A DNA stretch of 64,000 bases, taken from the NCBI GenBank assembly GCA_013180625.2, contig SNVD02012239.1:434001-498000 (forward strand), given 5' to 3'. The notes below the pieces were generated by a model, which saw only the letters and a list, made by a program, of their open reading frames with translations, was not told the DNA's origin and did no database searches. The translations under genes and the position numbers were made by a program. Shown piece after piece: positions 47,230 to 58,991 of the stretch (its first letter is position 1; each line of letters begins with the position of its first letter). The stretch comes from Boswellia sacra. Lineage: Eukaryota; Streptophyta; Magnoliopsida; Sapindales; Burseraceae.

Positions 47230-50200
47230 CTTCTAATTTATTATCTGTACATAATAATTTTAGGCCATGCATGGCCTGCATGCAAATATTCCATTGATAT
47301 ATATGATGCATTATTCTTAATTGTGTTCTGCAGATCTTGAAGAAGAAGCATCAGAAACCTCTTTTTGAGGCCCTCCAGAAGATCAAAGAAGGTTATCAAA
47401 TATTTATGATAATTTCAGCGATTTTTTATCATTTTGTGCAAGTTGAAAATTAGTCATTAGATATGATGGCAATAAAAATGTAACCTATATTATTTTATGC
47501 TAGGTTAATCTTAATTATACCACCCATTTGACATCGCCAACGGTTTTGGCCCCGTGGATGCAGAGTTGATGCTGTTAGGATTCATTTCACTGCTCTTGAC
47601 AGTGTGCCAAGGTCTGATAGATAAAATTTGCATATCAAAGGAATTGGCGAAAAGTTGGTTGCCTTGCGAGGAACCCAAGAAAAAGAAACCTAGAATATCA
47701 GCCCATTTGGACACCTTTTTCTCCTCTTTTGCTGCCCATCATGGCGTTGGTCGTCACCTTCTCGCTGGTGGTGACGGCGAGTCTAAAGAATACTGCGAGA
47801 AAAAAGTAAGATATTAAAAACAACACAAAGAGTGAGCTTCTTCCATCCTTGTGTTAACATCAAAAGCATTAATTTCCTTTATCTTGATTCACAGGGAATG
47901 GCTCCTCTGTTATCTGTCACAGCATTGCATCATCTTCATATATTTATCTTCGTCCTGGCTGTTGCACATGTGACTTTCTGTGCTCTAACCATTCTTTTTG
48001 GTGGAGCAAAGGTAATTAATTTGCCGCAATTTTGATATAACCTTTAAAGTTTCTGATTTTGCTAGCTATTGCTTGGTTTCTATTGATGATCATAACAATT
48101 TTTTTTTTTTCATCCATGGTTAAGATAAGAAAATGGAAACAATGGGAGGATGAAGCTATACAAGAGCATCGTGAACCGGAACCGACCGGTAATATGATGC
48201 TTTCTAATACAATTAAAATATTTTTAGATTTTCTAAATCTATGCAAAGAAGTGCTTCAATTTTTAGACACTTGTGCTTATATTTACATATATATGCATGT
48301 GTTATAATTTGTGCAGTAGTTTTGAAAAGAAAGTTTACCTATGTACACGAGCATGATTTTGTCAAGAATCACTTCGGGGGTGTTACAAAGACAGATGCTG
48401 CAATGGGTTGGTGGGTAAGTCTCATATTACATAATTCTTGATCTAGATCATAATCAACTAGCTTTTTGAGAACTTGGTTGTGTAAGAATGACCAGACAAT
48501 TTGCTTCTATGTAGGCTTCTATCTCATACGCAAACATAAATGCATCCTTACTTGACCACCAAATTGTCATAACCCGTTGACATCATCTGTTATGTTCTGT
48601 TGATTAATTAGATATTGTTCGTTTTTAGCTCATTGAACCTCTGAAAGTTGAGCAAATTGCAAGATCAATATAATTAATGGACCAAAAGAAAATACCCCTC
48701 TCTCTCTCGGAAAATTTTATATGCTTATATTCCCGTGCATGCTCGATGAGCAACACTTAATTTGTTTCACTTCCATTTTTCAGAAAGCATTTACCAAGCA
48801 ATTCTTTGGATCAGTGACAAAGGCAGACTACACCACTTTGCGACTAGGCTTTATTATGGTAAATAGTTATTTCGAATTTGGTTTATATTTATGGACCAAA
48901 TTAAACTTTTCTTCTCCATGGTTTTTTAATTAAATTCTTTGATAGAATCATTGCAGGAGTAATCCTAAGTTCAATTTTCATAGCTATGTGATGCGTGCTT
49001 ATGAAGCTGATTTTAAGAAAGTTGTTGGAATAAGGTTAGCTGCAACAATTAACTGCATTAGCTTCTTTTTTCTTTTTTCTTTTTCTTTTTTTTTTTGGGG
49101 GTTTCATGCCAAAAACATTAGAAAATTGGCGCATCTTACCTGGTGGATCTTACTAAATTTTTGCTTGATCAATTACAGCTGGTATCTGTGGTTGGTTGTG
49201 GTTTTTTTCCTGTTGATCAATGTTCATGGTAAGCTTCAACACTTTTTATATATTTCACAGATTATTACATTTTTATGCTTCAAATCCTATTCATTTTTGT
49301 TATTTTACATAGTTAGCTACTCACCTACATGTACTCAATATATTACTTCTCTTGCAACTCAAATTGTACATATCTAACTAAAAATTTTTGGTTGCCTTGC
49401 AGATTTCCATGCATACTTTTGGCTATCGTTCGTTCCTTTCATTGTAAGTTATGCAACTTACTCTCTGATGTATAGCTATATCTTTACCCAATTTGTATAA
49501 ATGAAACAATAGAGGAAGTTTTCAGCATTTGATTTGGTGTTCAAATTTCTCTTCATTTTGCAGCTTCTAATTGCTGTGGGCACTAAGCTGGAGCATGTAA
49601 TGACCGAATTGGCTGGTGATGTTGCTAAGAAACATATGTGTATTGAAGGTGACTTGGTAGTCAGGCCCTCTGATGAGCACTTCTGGTTTAAGAAGCCCAA
49701 GCTTGTTCTCATACTCATTCACATCCTTCTATTCCAAAACTCTTTTGAAATTGCAATTTTCTTCTGGATTTGGGTAAGATTAATTGTATAAAAAATTCTA
49801 ATTAATAACATCTCACTTATAGTCAAATATAAGTTTGTGTTGATCACATTTATTAACACACAATTGATGCATCACATGCAGATGCAATATGGTTTCCACT
49901 CTTGCATAATGGGAGAAATTGAATATATCATCCCAAGACTTGTCATGGGGTAAAATCGCATTCATTCAAGATCGTATTTTATAATTTTTCACAGCAATTT
50001 TTATATATTAACATTCACATGTATGCAAATTTCCAATATGTCTTTTCAGGGCTTTTGTTCAGTTCACTTGTAGCTACAAAACACTACCACTATATGCAGT
50101 TGTTGCACAAGTAAGAATCTATATAGCCAGCTAGCTAGCTACAGCTATATTGTTTTGTAAATTAATTCCGTGAAAGTATTTTAGCTGCTAATTAACAAAA

Positions 50201-50398
50201 ATTTTTGTTGTGAAAATGAAGATGGGAAGTAGATTCAAGAAAGCCATCTTCAATGAACAAATACAAGAGGGGCTTGTTGCTTGGGCTAAGCAGGCAAGAA
50301 GGAACAGTATGAGCCAGCATAGTACCCCTCGGAGATCATTATCATCAATATCATTATCATCAATGACATTGAAAAAACCTTTTTCATTCAAATCATGA
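47061..50398 (+). CDS. MLO: MLO-like seven-transmembrane protein, copy B
   Basis: Tandem paralogue of the gene at 42087, same role expected. Exons: 47061-47180, 47334-47391, 47564-47805, 47895-48011, 48125-48188, 48317-48414, 48784-48858, 48946-49034, 49179-49228, 49403-49443, 49564-49773, 49882-49949, 50050-50110, 50222-50398. They total 1470 bases (489 residues). All 13 intron positions and phases match copy A; exons 3, 5, 6 and 14 differ slightly in length. Landmarks are TPTWVVAVVCSVIVIISLTV (helix 1), EELMLLGFISLLLTVCQG (helix 2), ALHHLHIFIFVLAVAHVTFC (helix 3) and the calmodulin-binding QEGLVAWAKQARRN (Trp about 452). The last 30 residues are Ser-rich and differ completely from copy A. 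A CT microsatellite lies just inside intron 1. ATG 47061 follows an in-frame-free leader and matches copy A. Confidence 0.95.
47193..47228. repeat. (CT)n microsatellite in intron 1 of MLO-B
   Basis: CT run starting 12 bases after the splice donor. Confidence 0.95.
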
Positions 50399-51096
50399 TC
50401 AAGAGTACCCCTTCACAATCTCTTTCTTCTCTGTCTCCCTCTGTATTATTTGCTTATAATTTTCTCAATTTAGATGTCTTGAATTTTTATAACAAATTAA
50501 TACATGTACTCAAAGTAAGGATCCCAAAGGTTTCCTTTTTTTCTTTTACACATTTTTCTTCTTTGTGTAAAAGTTTTCACTTGTATGTATCTTCTTTAAC
50601 CACATATTGCTCAACTTACTTTTTTGGTAGATAATGTAACCCATTGAAGTGGAAAAGATGTATGTACAAACAAATTAAGATTTGCTCTATTTCCAATTTT
50701 TTATTTCAAAGTTAAGAGGTTCAATTAATCATAGATGATTCCATAAAGAAAAAAAAAATGTGTCAGACTATGAATACCAAATTAAATTATGATTTTTTAT
50801 TGATCACCTTCGCACTTAAATTTCTTCCCTTAACCTATCATTTCATCTCATAGCTATCTTAACTTCTACATTAATTTATCATATAAGACTCAAATACTAA
50901 TGTTGGAAACTTTTCATCTAATAGCTTAAAAGTTTTAGTTTAATGATGACTTAAAATGCAAACAGTGTTAATAGTCTAATGTTCAGATGGCCTTACTCCC
51001 ACATCAGTTCTCCTAGCAATTTAACTACTCGCAGCAAGTATGGTTTTCTTGTTTCATTCTCATCAATCCATGGAAAATTTATAGGACTAGGTCCAA
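50399..51096. other. 3' flank of MLO-B
   Basis: AT-rich, no gene seen. Confidence 0.6.
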
Positions 51097-51389
51097 TTTT
51101 GGGGCCTCTTTAAAAATAGCCTTCACTCCAAAAAAGTTCATGACATGGCTCTCCTTGTGTGAAATGCCTAAAATACCCCTTCGTATTAACATACCCTTAA
51201 CCTCCAAAGTTCTCTCCTTGTTTGAAAATCAAAGTTAAACGATTTCCCTCACCTCACCTAAAGCCAATTCAATCACAATCACAATCACTCACATTCAAAT
51301 CAGATTTAGAATCCCCACATTCAAAGGGAATTGAACTCATTGCTTTGCTGACATGGTTTGTTGAGAGAGGAAGCTTGGTTTATGGTTTC

Positions 51390-51449
<60 letters not shown>
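51390..51449. repeat. (AT)n(AG)n compound microsatellite
   Basis: An AT run to about 51414 passes directly into an AG run to 51449. Confidence 0.95.
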
Positions 51450-51451
<2 letters not shown>

Positions 51452-51709
51452 CAATCGTGGATTCGGTGCTGGGTATGTTTTCAAACAGATCGCTGTATGG
51501 TTTTCAATATACAATTGAGAAAATTTATGGTAAATGATATATTCCATTGATTATGTGTGGTCTATGATTGGTTTGGTATTGTTGATGAAGATGTTTTGAT
51601 TGATTTGGATTTGTTTGTTAGGGTTTGTTTGTTGTTTGATTGGTTGTCAAGTGAAAGAGATGGTCTAGGGATGGGTTGTAGTTTTTTTAGGTCTGGTGAT
51701 GTTTAAAAA

Positions 51710-51930
51710 TGTCTAAGGTAGAGGTTAAAGACGATGTTCGACGAGTGACTAAAGAGTCGTCGAACCTCTTGTCGAACATATTGTCGAACTATCGAACCAA
51801 TGAGAGTTTTGTAGAATTTGTGTAGTCTCCTATTGAACCCTATAAAACCCTTTTCGCATCCGGTTGAACCCTTTTCAAAATATGTAGAACCCTGGTCGAA
51901 CCCCGTCAAACACTCATCAAACATATCGAA
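51710..51930. repeat. Degenerate TCGAACC repeat cluster
   Basis: About ten loosely spaced copies of TCGAAC, GAACCC or close variants, with no fixed period. Confidence 0.6.
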
Positions 51931-54900
51931 CCATCGTCCAACTAAAGCTTTATGTTGTTTGATAGTTTGAATTGCACAATGTCAAAATGTCAAATCTTTT
52001 TCCAAAATTGCTTTTTCCCTTAATTTTCTACGTGTTTTTGGGGTATTAACAAATTTTATTTGATATTTCAGGCTAAGACATCAAGCCCCCGAAGCCTAGG
52101 ATCAATTTTGACCTAAAAACACCCAAATTTGAGCATTACAACACAACGATGACGAATATGACAAGTTTGGAATGCATTAGGTTCGTGCAAAACAATCTTA
52201 CTGACACGCAGCAAAGGTTCTTAAAGGAGAAAACAAGTTTTAGATACTTATTGGACATTAGTGAACTCATTTTTCCTAGGAGACTAGCCAACAACTTGTT
52301 GTTGCACGAGGTGGAAACGTAGAATATGGTGGATCAGGAGTTGTGGTATTTCGTATATCGTAAGAATTTGTACCTAACATTATCTATTACGAAATGAATG
52401 AATTTGAGCAACACTAATAATAGTCTAATTTTGGCATATAAGGAAGACCATTCGTTTTTCAGCACATGAGTTTGGGTTGATCACCAGACTGAAGTTCAGA
52501 AACTTGCCACCACAAGATAAGGAGATTAAAACACGTCTGCGTGATAGATGTCTCAGGGCCAAGAAGATGAAGTTGTTTGAATTCAAAACCATAAATGAAA
52601 AGATGAATATGAAAGAAGTTAATGACTTGGATGCAATGAAGTTGGTTGCATAATAGGTTGTGAAGCATCTACTATTGGGCCGACCTAGAGTGAGAAGTAT
52701 CAACCTTGAGTATCTACACTTGGTAGACGATCGCTTCAAGTTGAAGAGATATCCTTGGGGAAACATATTGTGAAAGCAAAGTTATGATAGGATTAGGACT
52801 TGTGTGAAGGATTTTGCATAAAAGTTCAAGCAAAGACAGTCACAAAAGGAAGAGCACAACAAGGAACCATGTAACCTTTACGGTTGCTCATATGTTGTAC
52901 AGATAGGTATATTTCTTGGTTTTCTATTTGTTTTGGTATGTTAAATGACATTATAGAGCGTGATATATGTTGTTGTAGATCTAGTAATATGAGGCCATTC
53001 CATTTGTGGCTGCTACAAATGGAACAGTTGGTAAGGATTTCAAGAATAAATTACCTCGCTGGCTTACATGGGCAACTAACATGACACCTGCACAAGTCGA
53101 GGTTACTCGAGACATCTTTGGCAATACGAGACCGAGAACATTCACATACTTTATAATTAAGTTATATATTAGTACATCATATGTACTTGTAATGATTCGT
53201 TGTCCACACTGTATAGAAGGATAGATGCACCTAAAGTAATTCTCCTTCCATAGAAGGATGAAAAGAAGGAGAAATAGTATACATGGAATGTAAAATACCT
53301 GAGCAAACGCGGTGGCCTTCTTGTGAATTAGGTTCTTGAGAATAGCCTACCAATTCCTTAGTAACCACATTAGCAAGCACGCAAAGGGCAAGGGCAAGGA
53401 GTAGGTGTCTCAAAAGACTAAGTGGTTGCCTCCTAATTCTAAACTGGCAAGTGAGACACAGTAGGGGCCTAGCACTAGTGTGCATATGGAGGGCCCGGTA
53501 GGTACTATAATGTTAAAAAATTATATTGTTCGATGCATTTGTTTTCAAATTAATGTCTTCCTAATTGTATATCTTATTCATGCAAGCAACTGTTGATTTA
53601 AGAGTCTCTAGCAACCCGATGCACACCATTCTAACCTATATGGATGCTAATATGGTGGTGAACCACGTAAATTTACTGAAGAAATTATAAGTCAAGCTAA
53701 GAAGATTTAAGAATTGCACATCGAGGTTCAAGGGCTCTACATGAGGTTCGGGAGGTTCGAGATGAACTAGTACAAGATGATAAGGTTTATCAAGTTTTTA
53801 CGTTTGATTTTTAACTTTTAGTTTAATTAATTCTTGTGAATTCCTTGACTTCTAAACATATTATAAACTTATTTAATTCTTTTACCACCTATCCATGCAA
53901 TGGGACATCGACCATTCAAAGCCAACTTCATAGGTTCATGATCAGAACAACCCTGAGGGTGCTCAGTTCTCACCAGTGAATGAATCACCAGCTCCTCTTT
54001 TGTAAGGCAACAATGCAAAGATGAATATCATTGAGGTGTACAACAATTCTTTTAGTGACATTGTCTGCATTAATTGCGTTCATCCTACTGTGTACATCCT
54101 AAGGAAAACTTATGTTACGATGTGCAAAAGGGCACAGTGGTTGTTGAGTCCATACATACTAGACCAGAGATAAAAGAGATAGAGGGTTGAGTCGGTTATA
54201 AAGGTCTGCCCTACTCATTACGACTGGAAAAGCTTCATCAGAGATTACTATGAGTCCTTATACGATATATAGGCTACCTTAAGAGCAGGCCAACTCCACC
54301 CGGGACCTGATCATTACGCTGATAGTATTGTCTTCTTCGAGACAATCACAGGTGTTAGATCTTGGCTTGAGTTGAGGTGAGTAACAATATCCTTTCTTTG
54401 ATTCAATGGTTTATATTTCGAATTCACTCATAAAATGCATTCATAAGCGGTTTCATAACTATGCAGCATATTAATGCATTCTCGTACTACATTCACCTTT
54501 GACAGAGTGATAATCCCGAAGAGATCTCTCATCAGTTTACTATTATGGGCACATACTTCTTCGTAAGTATACTGACATAGTACATAAGTATTTTTTCAAA
54601 TTTGAGATTGGTTAATAAGATTTAAAGGTGGTAACTAACTTTGTTCCTTCACAGTATATAGAGTTGACTCTCCAGTACGTACAATAGATGCAGGGACAAG
54701 TTAGAGAATGTGGAGCAAGAGTCCAACTTATTCGAGCACATAGATGGGATGCATCTGTCACCTTCTAGATCATGGAGTGACGTCTACATCATAAGTAACA
54801 TTTGGTTGCATTTTATGTTTGTATATCTATTTCAGCTATCATAGTGTTAACTATTAACCATATATGTTTAATTTATTGTAGGCTTATACCTAGTCAATAT

Positions 54901-55869
54901 TTGCAACTAGTATTAGATCACGATGTGTGTAGATTTAATGCACCATGAAGTCCTTCTTTACGACTCCCAGATTTTAAAGGCCTCAAGTGACCATGGCAAG
55001 CTAATTGAGTATTGTACGTGTCTGCTGGTGTTGATAACTCGGCTTGTGCAAAAGGTTGCATTTTACATAAATTGTACAAACATCTCACATGAGATGATGT
55101 CATTCCATATCGCACAAGTTTTGCATGGTATGCCACAATGGCCTCATTGTAACACCCAGGGATGGAGGGACGTTGGGACGAGTGGGGGCAATTGCCTCTA
55201 CTGAATTTGAAAAATACAAAGACTTCTGCGTCTGGGCTTGTGGACATCTTAAGACTTAGGCCATTTCATTTTTATTGGACCTGCCATTATTTGTTAGAAT
55301 TTGGACCTGTCTCATTTTTTTGGGCTTCAATAATTCATTTGTTTAAAAAGTAGCTCACTTCAACTTTTTATTACTACCCAATTTGACAAACTTTGGCCCA
55401 CTCCAATTTTTATATTACTTACTCAAATAAAAAATCGTATAACTCACCTCCTCCCTTTACTCTTTCTTCCCAATTTTTCTAAAACACGGTCCCCACACCA
55501 CATCATTTTCACAGCTCTCTCACTCTCACCCTCTGGCCTTTCAGCTCTCACTGTATCGTGAGCTCACATGATGGCTGACCACTTGCAGGGTTTGATTCCC
55601 ACTTCTATTACTTTATACTTTTTTTGCCTTTTTTAATTACTTTTAGTTTTAGTCATAGAGTTCCTATAAAGTAACCCGACTTTGGACATTTCTCCATCAA
55701 GACCTTAAATTTGAAGTAAATTATTAGTGTTTTTCATTCTCTTCGTTCCTTTATTGTTATTTGAAAACTTATTTTCACTTATTTACTTGATTTTTTTATG
55801 GTATTCGTATTATGACTTTGTGAAAATTTGCATATTTAATAACATATCCAATATTCAAATTATGTCAAT

Positions 55870-56580
55870 TAGTGATAATCCAAACTTTTATTATTTTTGC
55901 TTAGAAAATAATCTATTTACTAATTAGATGAATATCTACAATTATTCATTAGTTTAGTAACACATTATATTTAAATGATAGTTAATTATGATAATCTAAT
56001 GTTTAAAACATAACCTATTTATTAATTAGTTTAATAAATACATGTACAATGTATTCATTAGGCTAATAACATATAAAAAATTTAATTGATAATTAATTAG
56101 TGAAAATCTAAGGTTTTATTACTTTTGCTTATAATATAATCTATTTATTAATTAGGTTAATATATAAAATTATTCATTATGCTAGTAGCCTCACAATATA
56201 TATAAAATTCAATTGATATTTAATTAGTGATAATCTAAAGTTTTATTGCTTTTGCTTAATTAGAAACATAATCTAATTATTAATTAGTTATATATATAAT
56301 ATGAGCACACACACACACGCACATTTATTCATTAGATAATTAATGAGTCATAATATAAGGGTTTATTAACTTTGCTTAGAAACATAATCTATTTATTAAT
56401 TAGTTGAATATATTATGTCAGTTTATTCATTAGATAGTTAATGAGTCATAAGCTAAGGTTTTAATATTTTTGCTAAGAAAGATATTATGTATACCTTTAT
56501 TCATTATGCTAATAACTTTTATAATATTTAAATGATAGTTAATTAGTTATAATCTAAAGTTTTATTACTTTTTGTTGGAA
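55870..56580. repeat. AT-rich subterminal repeats of the hAT, about seven copies
   Basis: Imperfect units keyed on GATAATCTAAAGTTTTATTA occur near 55874, 55990, 56102, 56229, 56349, 56447 and 56548, at 97-127-base spacing. Each is associated with AATCTATTTATTAATTAG and TTCATTA blocks. They occupy most of the sequence before the transposase start. Confidence 0.75.
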
Positions 56581-56633
56581 ACATAATTTCATTATTCATT
56601 GATTTAACATTTAAATTTAATTTTGAAAACAGC

Positions 56634-58991
56634 ATGGAAAAGTATTTCAAAAGAAAACGAGAGTTGCCGCTTCCTCCTGAGAAAAATGATAATGGCCCAA
56701 AACCAAATATTGATGGGGTAGAAATTGATTTATCAAATCTTCCAGCTGATCCGGGTTTACGTCCTAGAATTTTTTATTATAATCCTAATATTCGAGACCA
56801 AGTACGAAGAGCATTTTGGCAAAGGGGTCCATGTCAACCTAGGGGCCATAATTTTCCTTTTAAAACATTTGGAAAAGTGTCTCGACGATTCATTCCTGGT
56901 TGGTTTGATGATTATGAACCTTGGTTGGAATATAGCATAGCAAAAGATGCAGTTTTTTGTCTTTGTTGCTATCTTTTCAAGCCAGATATTGGAGAACAAG
57001 GTGGTGGTGACTCATTTGTTGGTGATGGGTTTCAAAATTGGAAAAAGAAAGAAAGATTAACAACTTATGTTGGAGGTCCTAATAGTGCTCATAATCAAGC
57101 TTTAAGAAATTGTGAAGCTTCACTAAAGCAAGACCAACATATTCAAACATTTTTTCATCGACATTCGAACCAAGCTCGCTTTGAATACCGAATTCGCTTG
57201 AATGCATCAATTGATTGTATTCGCTTTCTTTTGAAATAAGGGCTTGCATTTCGGGGCAATGATGAATCTGAGGATTCAAACAGCAAGGAAAATTTTCTTG
57301 AGCTTTTGGCGTTTCTTGCTGACCATGATAAGGATGTTAAATCTATTACATTGAAGAATGCTCCCGAAAATCTCAAATTAACATCACCAGATATTCAGAA
57401 AGACATTGTAAGTGCTACGACAACAGAAACTATCAATGTTATTATTAGTGAGATGGGTGACTCATTATTCTCCATTTTTATTGACGAGTCTCGTGATGCA
57501 TCAATGAAAGAGCAAATGGCCATTGCATTAGGTTATTTGAACAAGAAAGGAAATGTGGTTAAGTGTTTTATAGGTATTGAGCATGTTACTAGTACTACTA
57601 TAGTCTCACTTAAGGCATCAATTGATGAATTATTTTCTAGACATGGATTAAGCATATCTAAATTAAGAGGTCAAGGTTATGATGAAGCAAGTAATATGCA
57701 AGGTGAATTTAATGGTCTTAAAACACTTATTATGAAAGAGAATGAGTGTGCTTATTATGTTCATTGCTTTGCTCATCAACTTCAATTATCTCTTGTGGCA
57801 ATGGCAAAGAATCATACTCTAGTTCAAACTTTTTTCACTAAAGTTGGTAATATTGTGAATGTTGTTGGAGCTTCATGTAAACGTTGTGATATTCTTCGGG
57901 AGAAACAAGCTATTTTAGTTGTTGAAGCACTTAACTCAGGTGATCTTTTAAGTGGGCGAGGTCTAAACCGAGAGACTACTTTGAAACGTTCAGGTAATAC
58001 ACGTTGGGGTTCACATTATGGTACTTTAATGAGCATATTTAACATGTTTGCATCCATAGTTGATGTACTTGATGATATTGCACAAGATGGATCGAATGTT
58101 GAACAAAGATCTGAAGCTACTGTGTTGTTAGATATTGTACAAGCTTTTGATTTTGTCTTTCTTTTGCATTTGATGAAAGAGATTTTGGGATTCACAAATG
58201 AATTGTCATAAGCATTGCAAAGAAAAGATCAAGATATTGTTAATGCTATGAAGTTGGTTGGGTTATGCAAACAATGATTACAAAACATGAGAGATGAGGG
58301 GTGGGATTATTTGTTTAATGGAGTTTCTTCTTTTTGTATAAAACATAGCATTGATGTTCCTAACATGGATGACATCTTTCTAGCTCGAGGACGATCACGT
58401 CGTAGAGCTCAAAAATTGACATACCTGCATCATTATCGTGTTGAGCAATTCTATTCTATTTTGGATATGCAACTTCAAGAGCTAAATAGTCGTTTCAATG
58501 AGATAGACACTGAGTTACTTCTTTGTTTAGCATGCTTATGTCCAAATGATTTATTCAGTGCTTTCAATAAACAAAAATTGATACGACTTGCTCAGTTTTA
58601 TCCAAAAGAATTTTCTGCTATAGAGCTAATGGTCCTTGAGACTCAACTTGAGACTTATATAATGGATGTGAGTTCTAGCATTGAGTTTTCAGAATTGAAT
58701 GGAATTAGTGATCTTGCAAAGAAAATGATTGAGACAAAGAAAGACAAGGTGTATCCATTGGTTTATTTATTGATGACATTAGCATTGATTCTACCAGTTG
58801 TAACTGCTAGTGTAGAAAGGGCATTTTCAGCCATGAATATTGTGAAGAATCGATTACGGAATCAAATGGGAGATCGTTGGTTGAGTAATAGCTTGGTTGT
58901 ATACATTGAAAAAGATGTGTTTGATAACATTGATAATGAGTGTATCATGCAGCAGTTTCAAAACATGAAAAGTCGTCGAGGGCAACTATAA
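56634..58991 (+). pseudogene. hAT transposase (TTF zinc finger, DUF4371, hAT dimerisation), three in-frame stops
   Basis: The transposase cuts and joins element ends in the nucleus. About 785 codons run in one frame from ATG 56634 to TAA 58991, the usual size for this family. A TTF-type finger (YSIAKDAVFCLCCYLF) is near residues 100-120. DUF4371 has IFIDESRDAS (near residue 283), GQGYDEASN and YVHCFAHQLQLSL. The C-terminal dimerisation domain has ILPVVTASVERAFSAMNIVK. The likely DDE residues are the Asp of IDESRD, the Asp of GYDEAS and the Glu of SVERAF. Stops interrupt at 57237-57239 (TAA), 58209-58211 (TAA) and 58275-58277 (TGA), with the frame unchanged across each. No frameshift is present. 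Confidence 0.94.

Larger units (their letters stand above)
51097..52148. other. Possible left end of a Mutator-like element carrying the Ulp1-type gene
   Basis: GGGGCCTCTTTAAAAATAGCC at about 51098 looks like a Mutator-like terminal repeat, but the matching right end is not in the window. An AT then AG microsatellite (51390-51449) and a cluster of degenerate TCGAACC repeats (51710-51930) follow. No gene is supported here. Confidence 0.35.
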
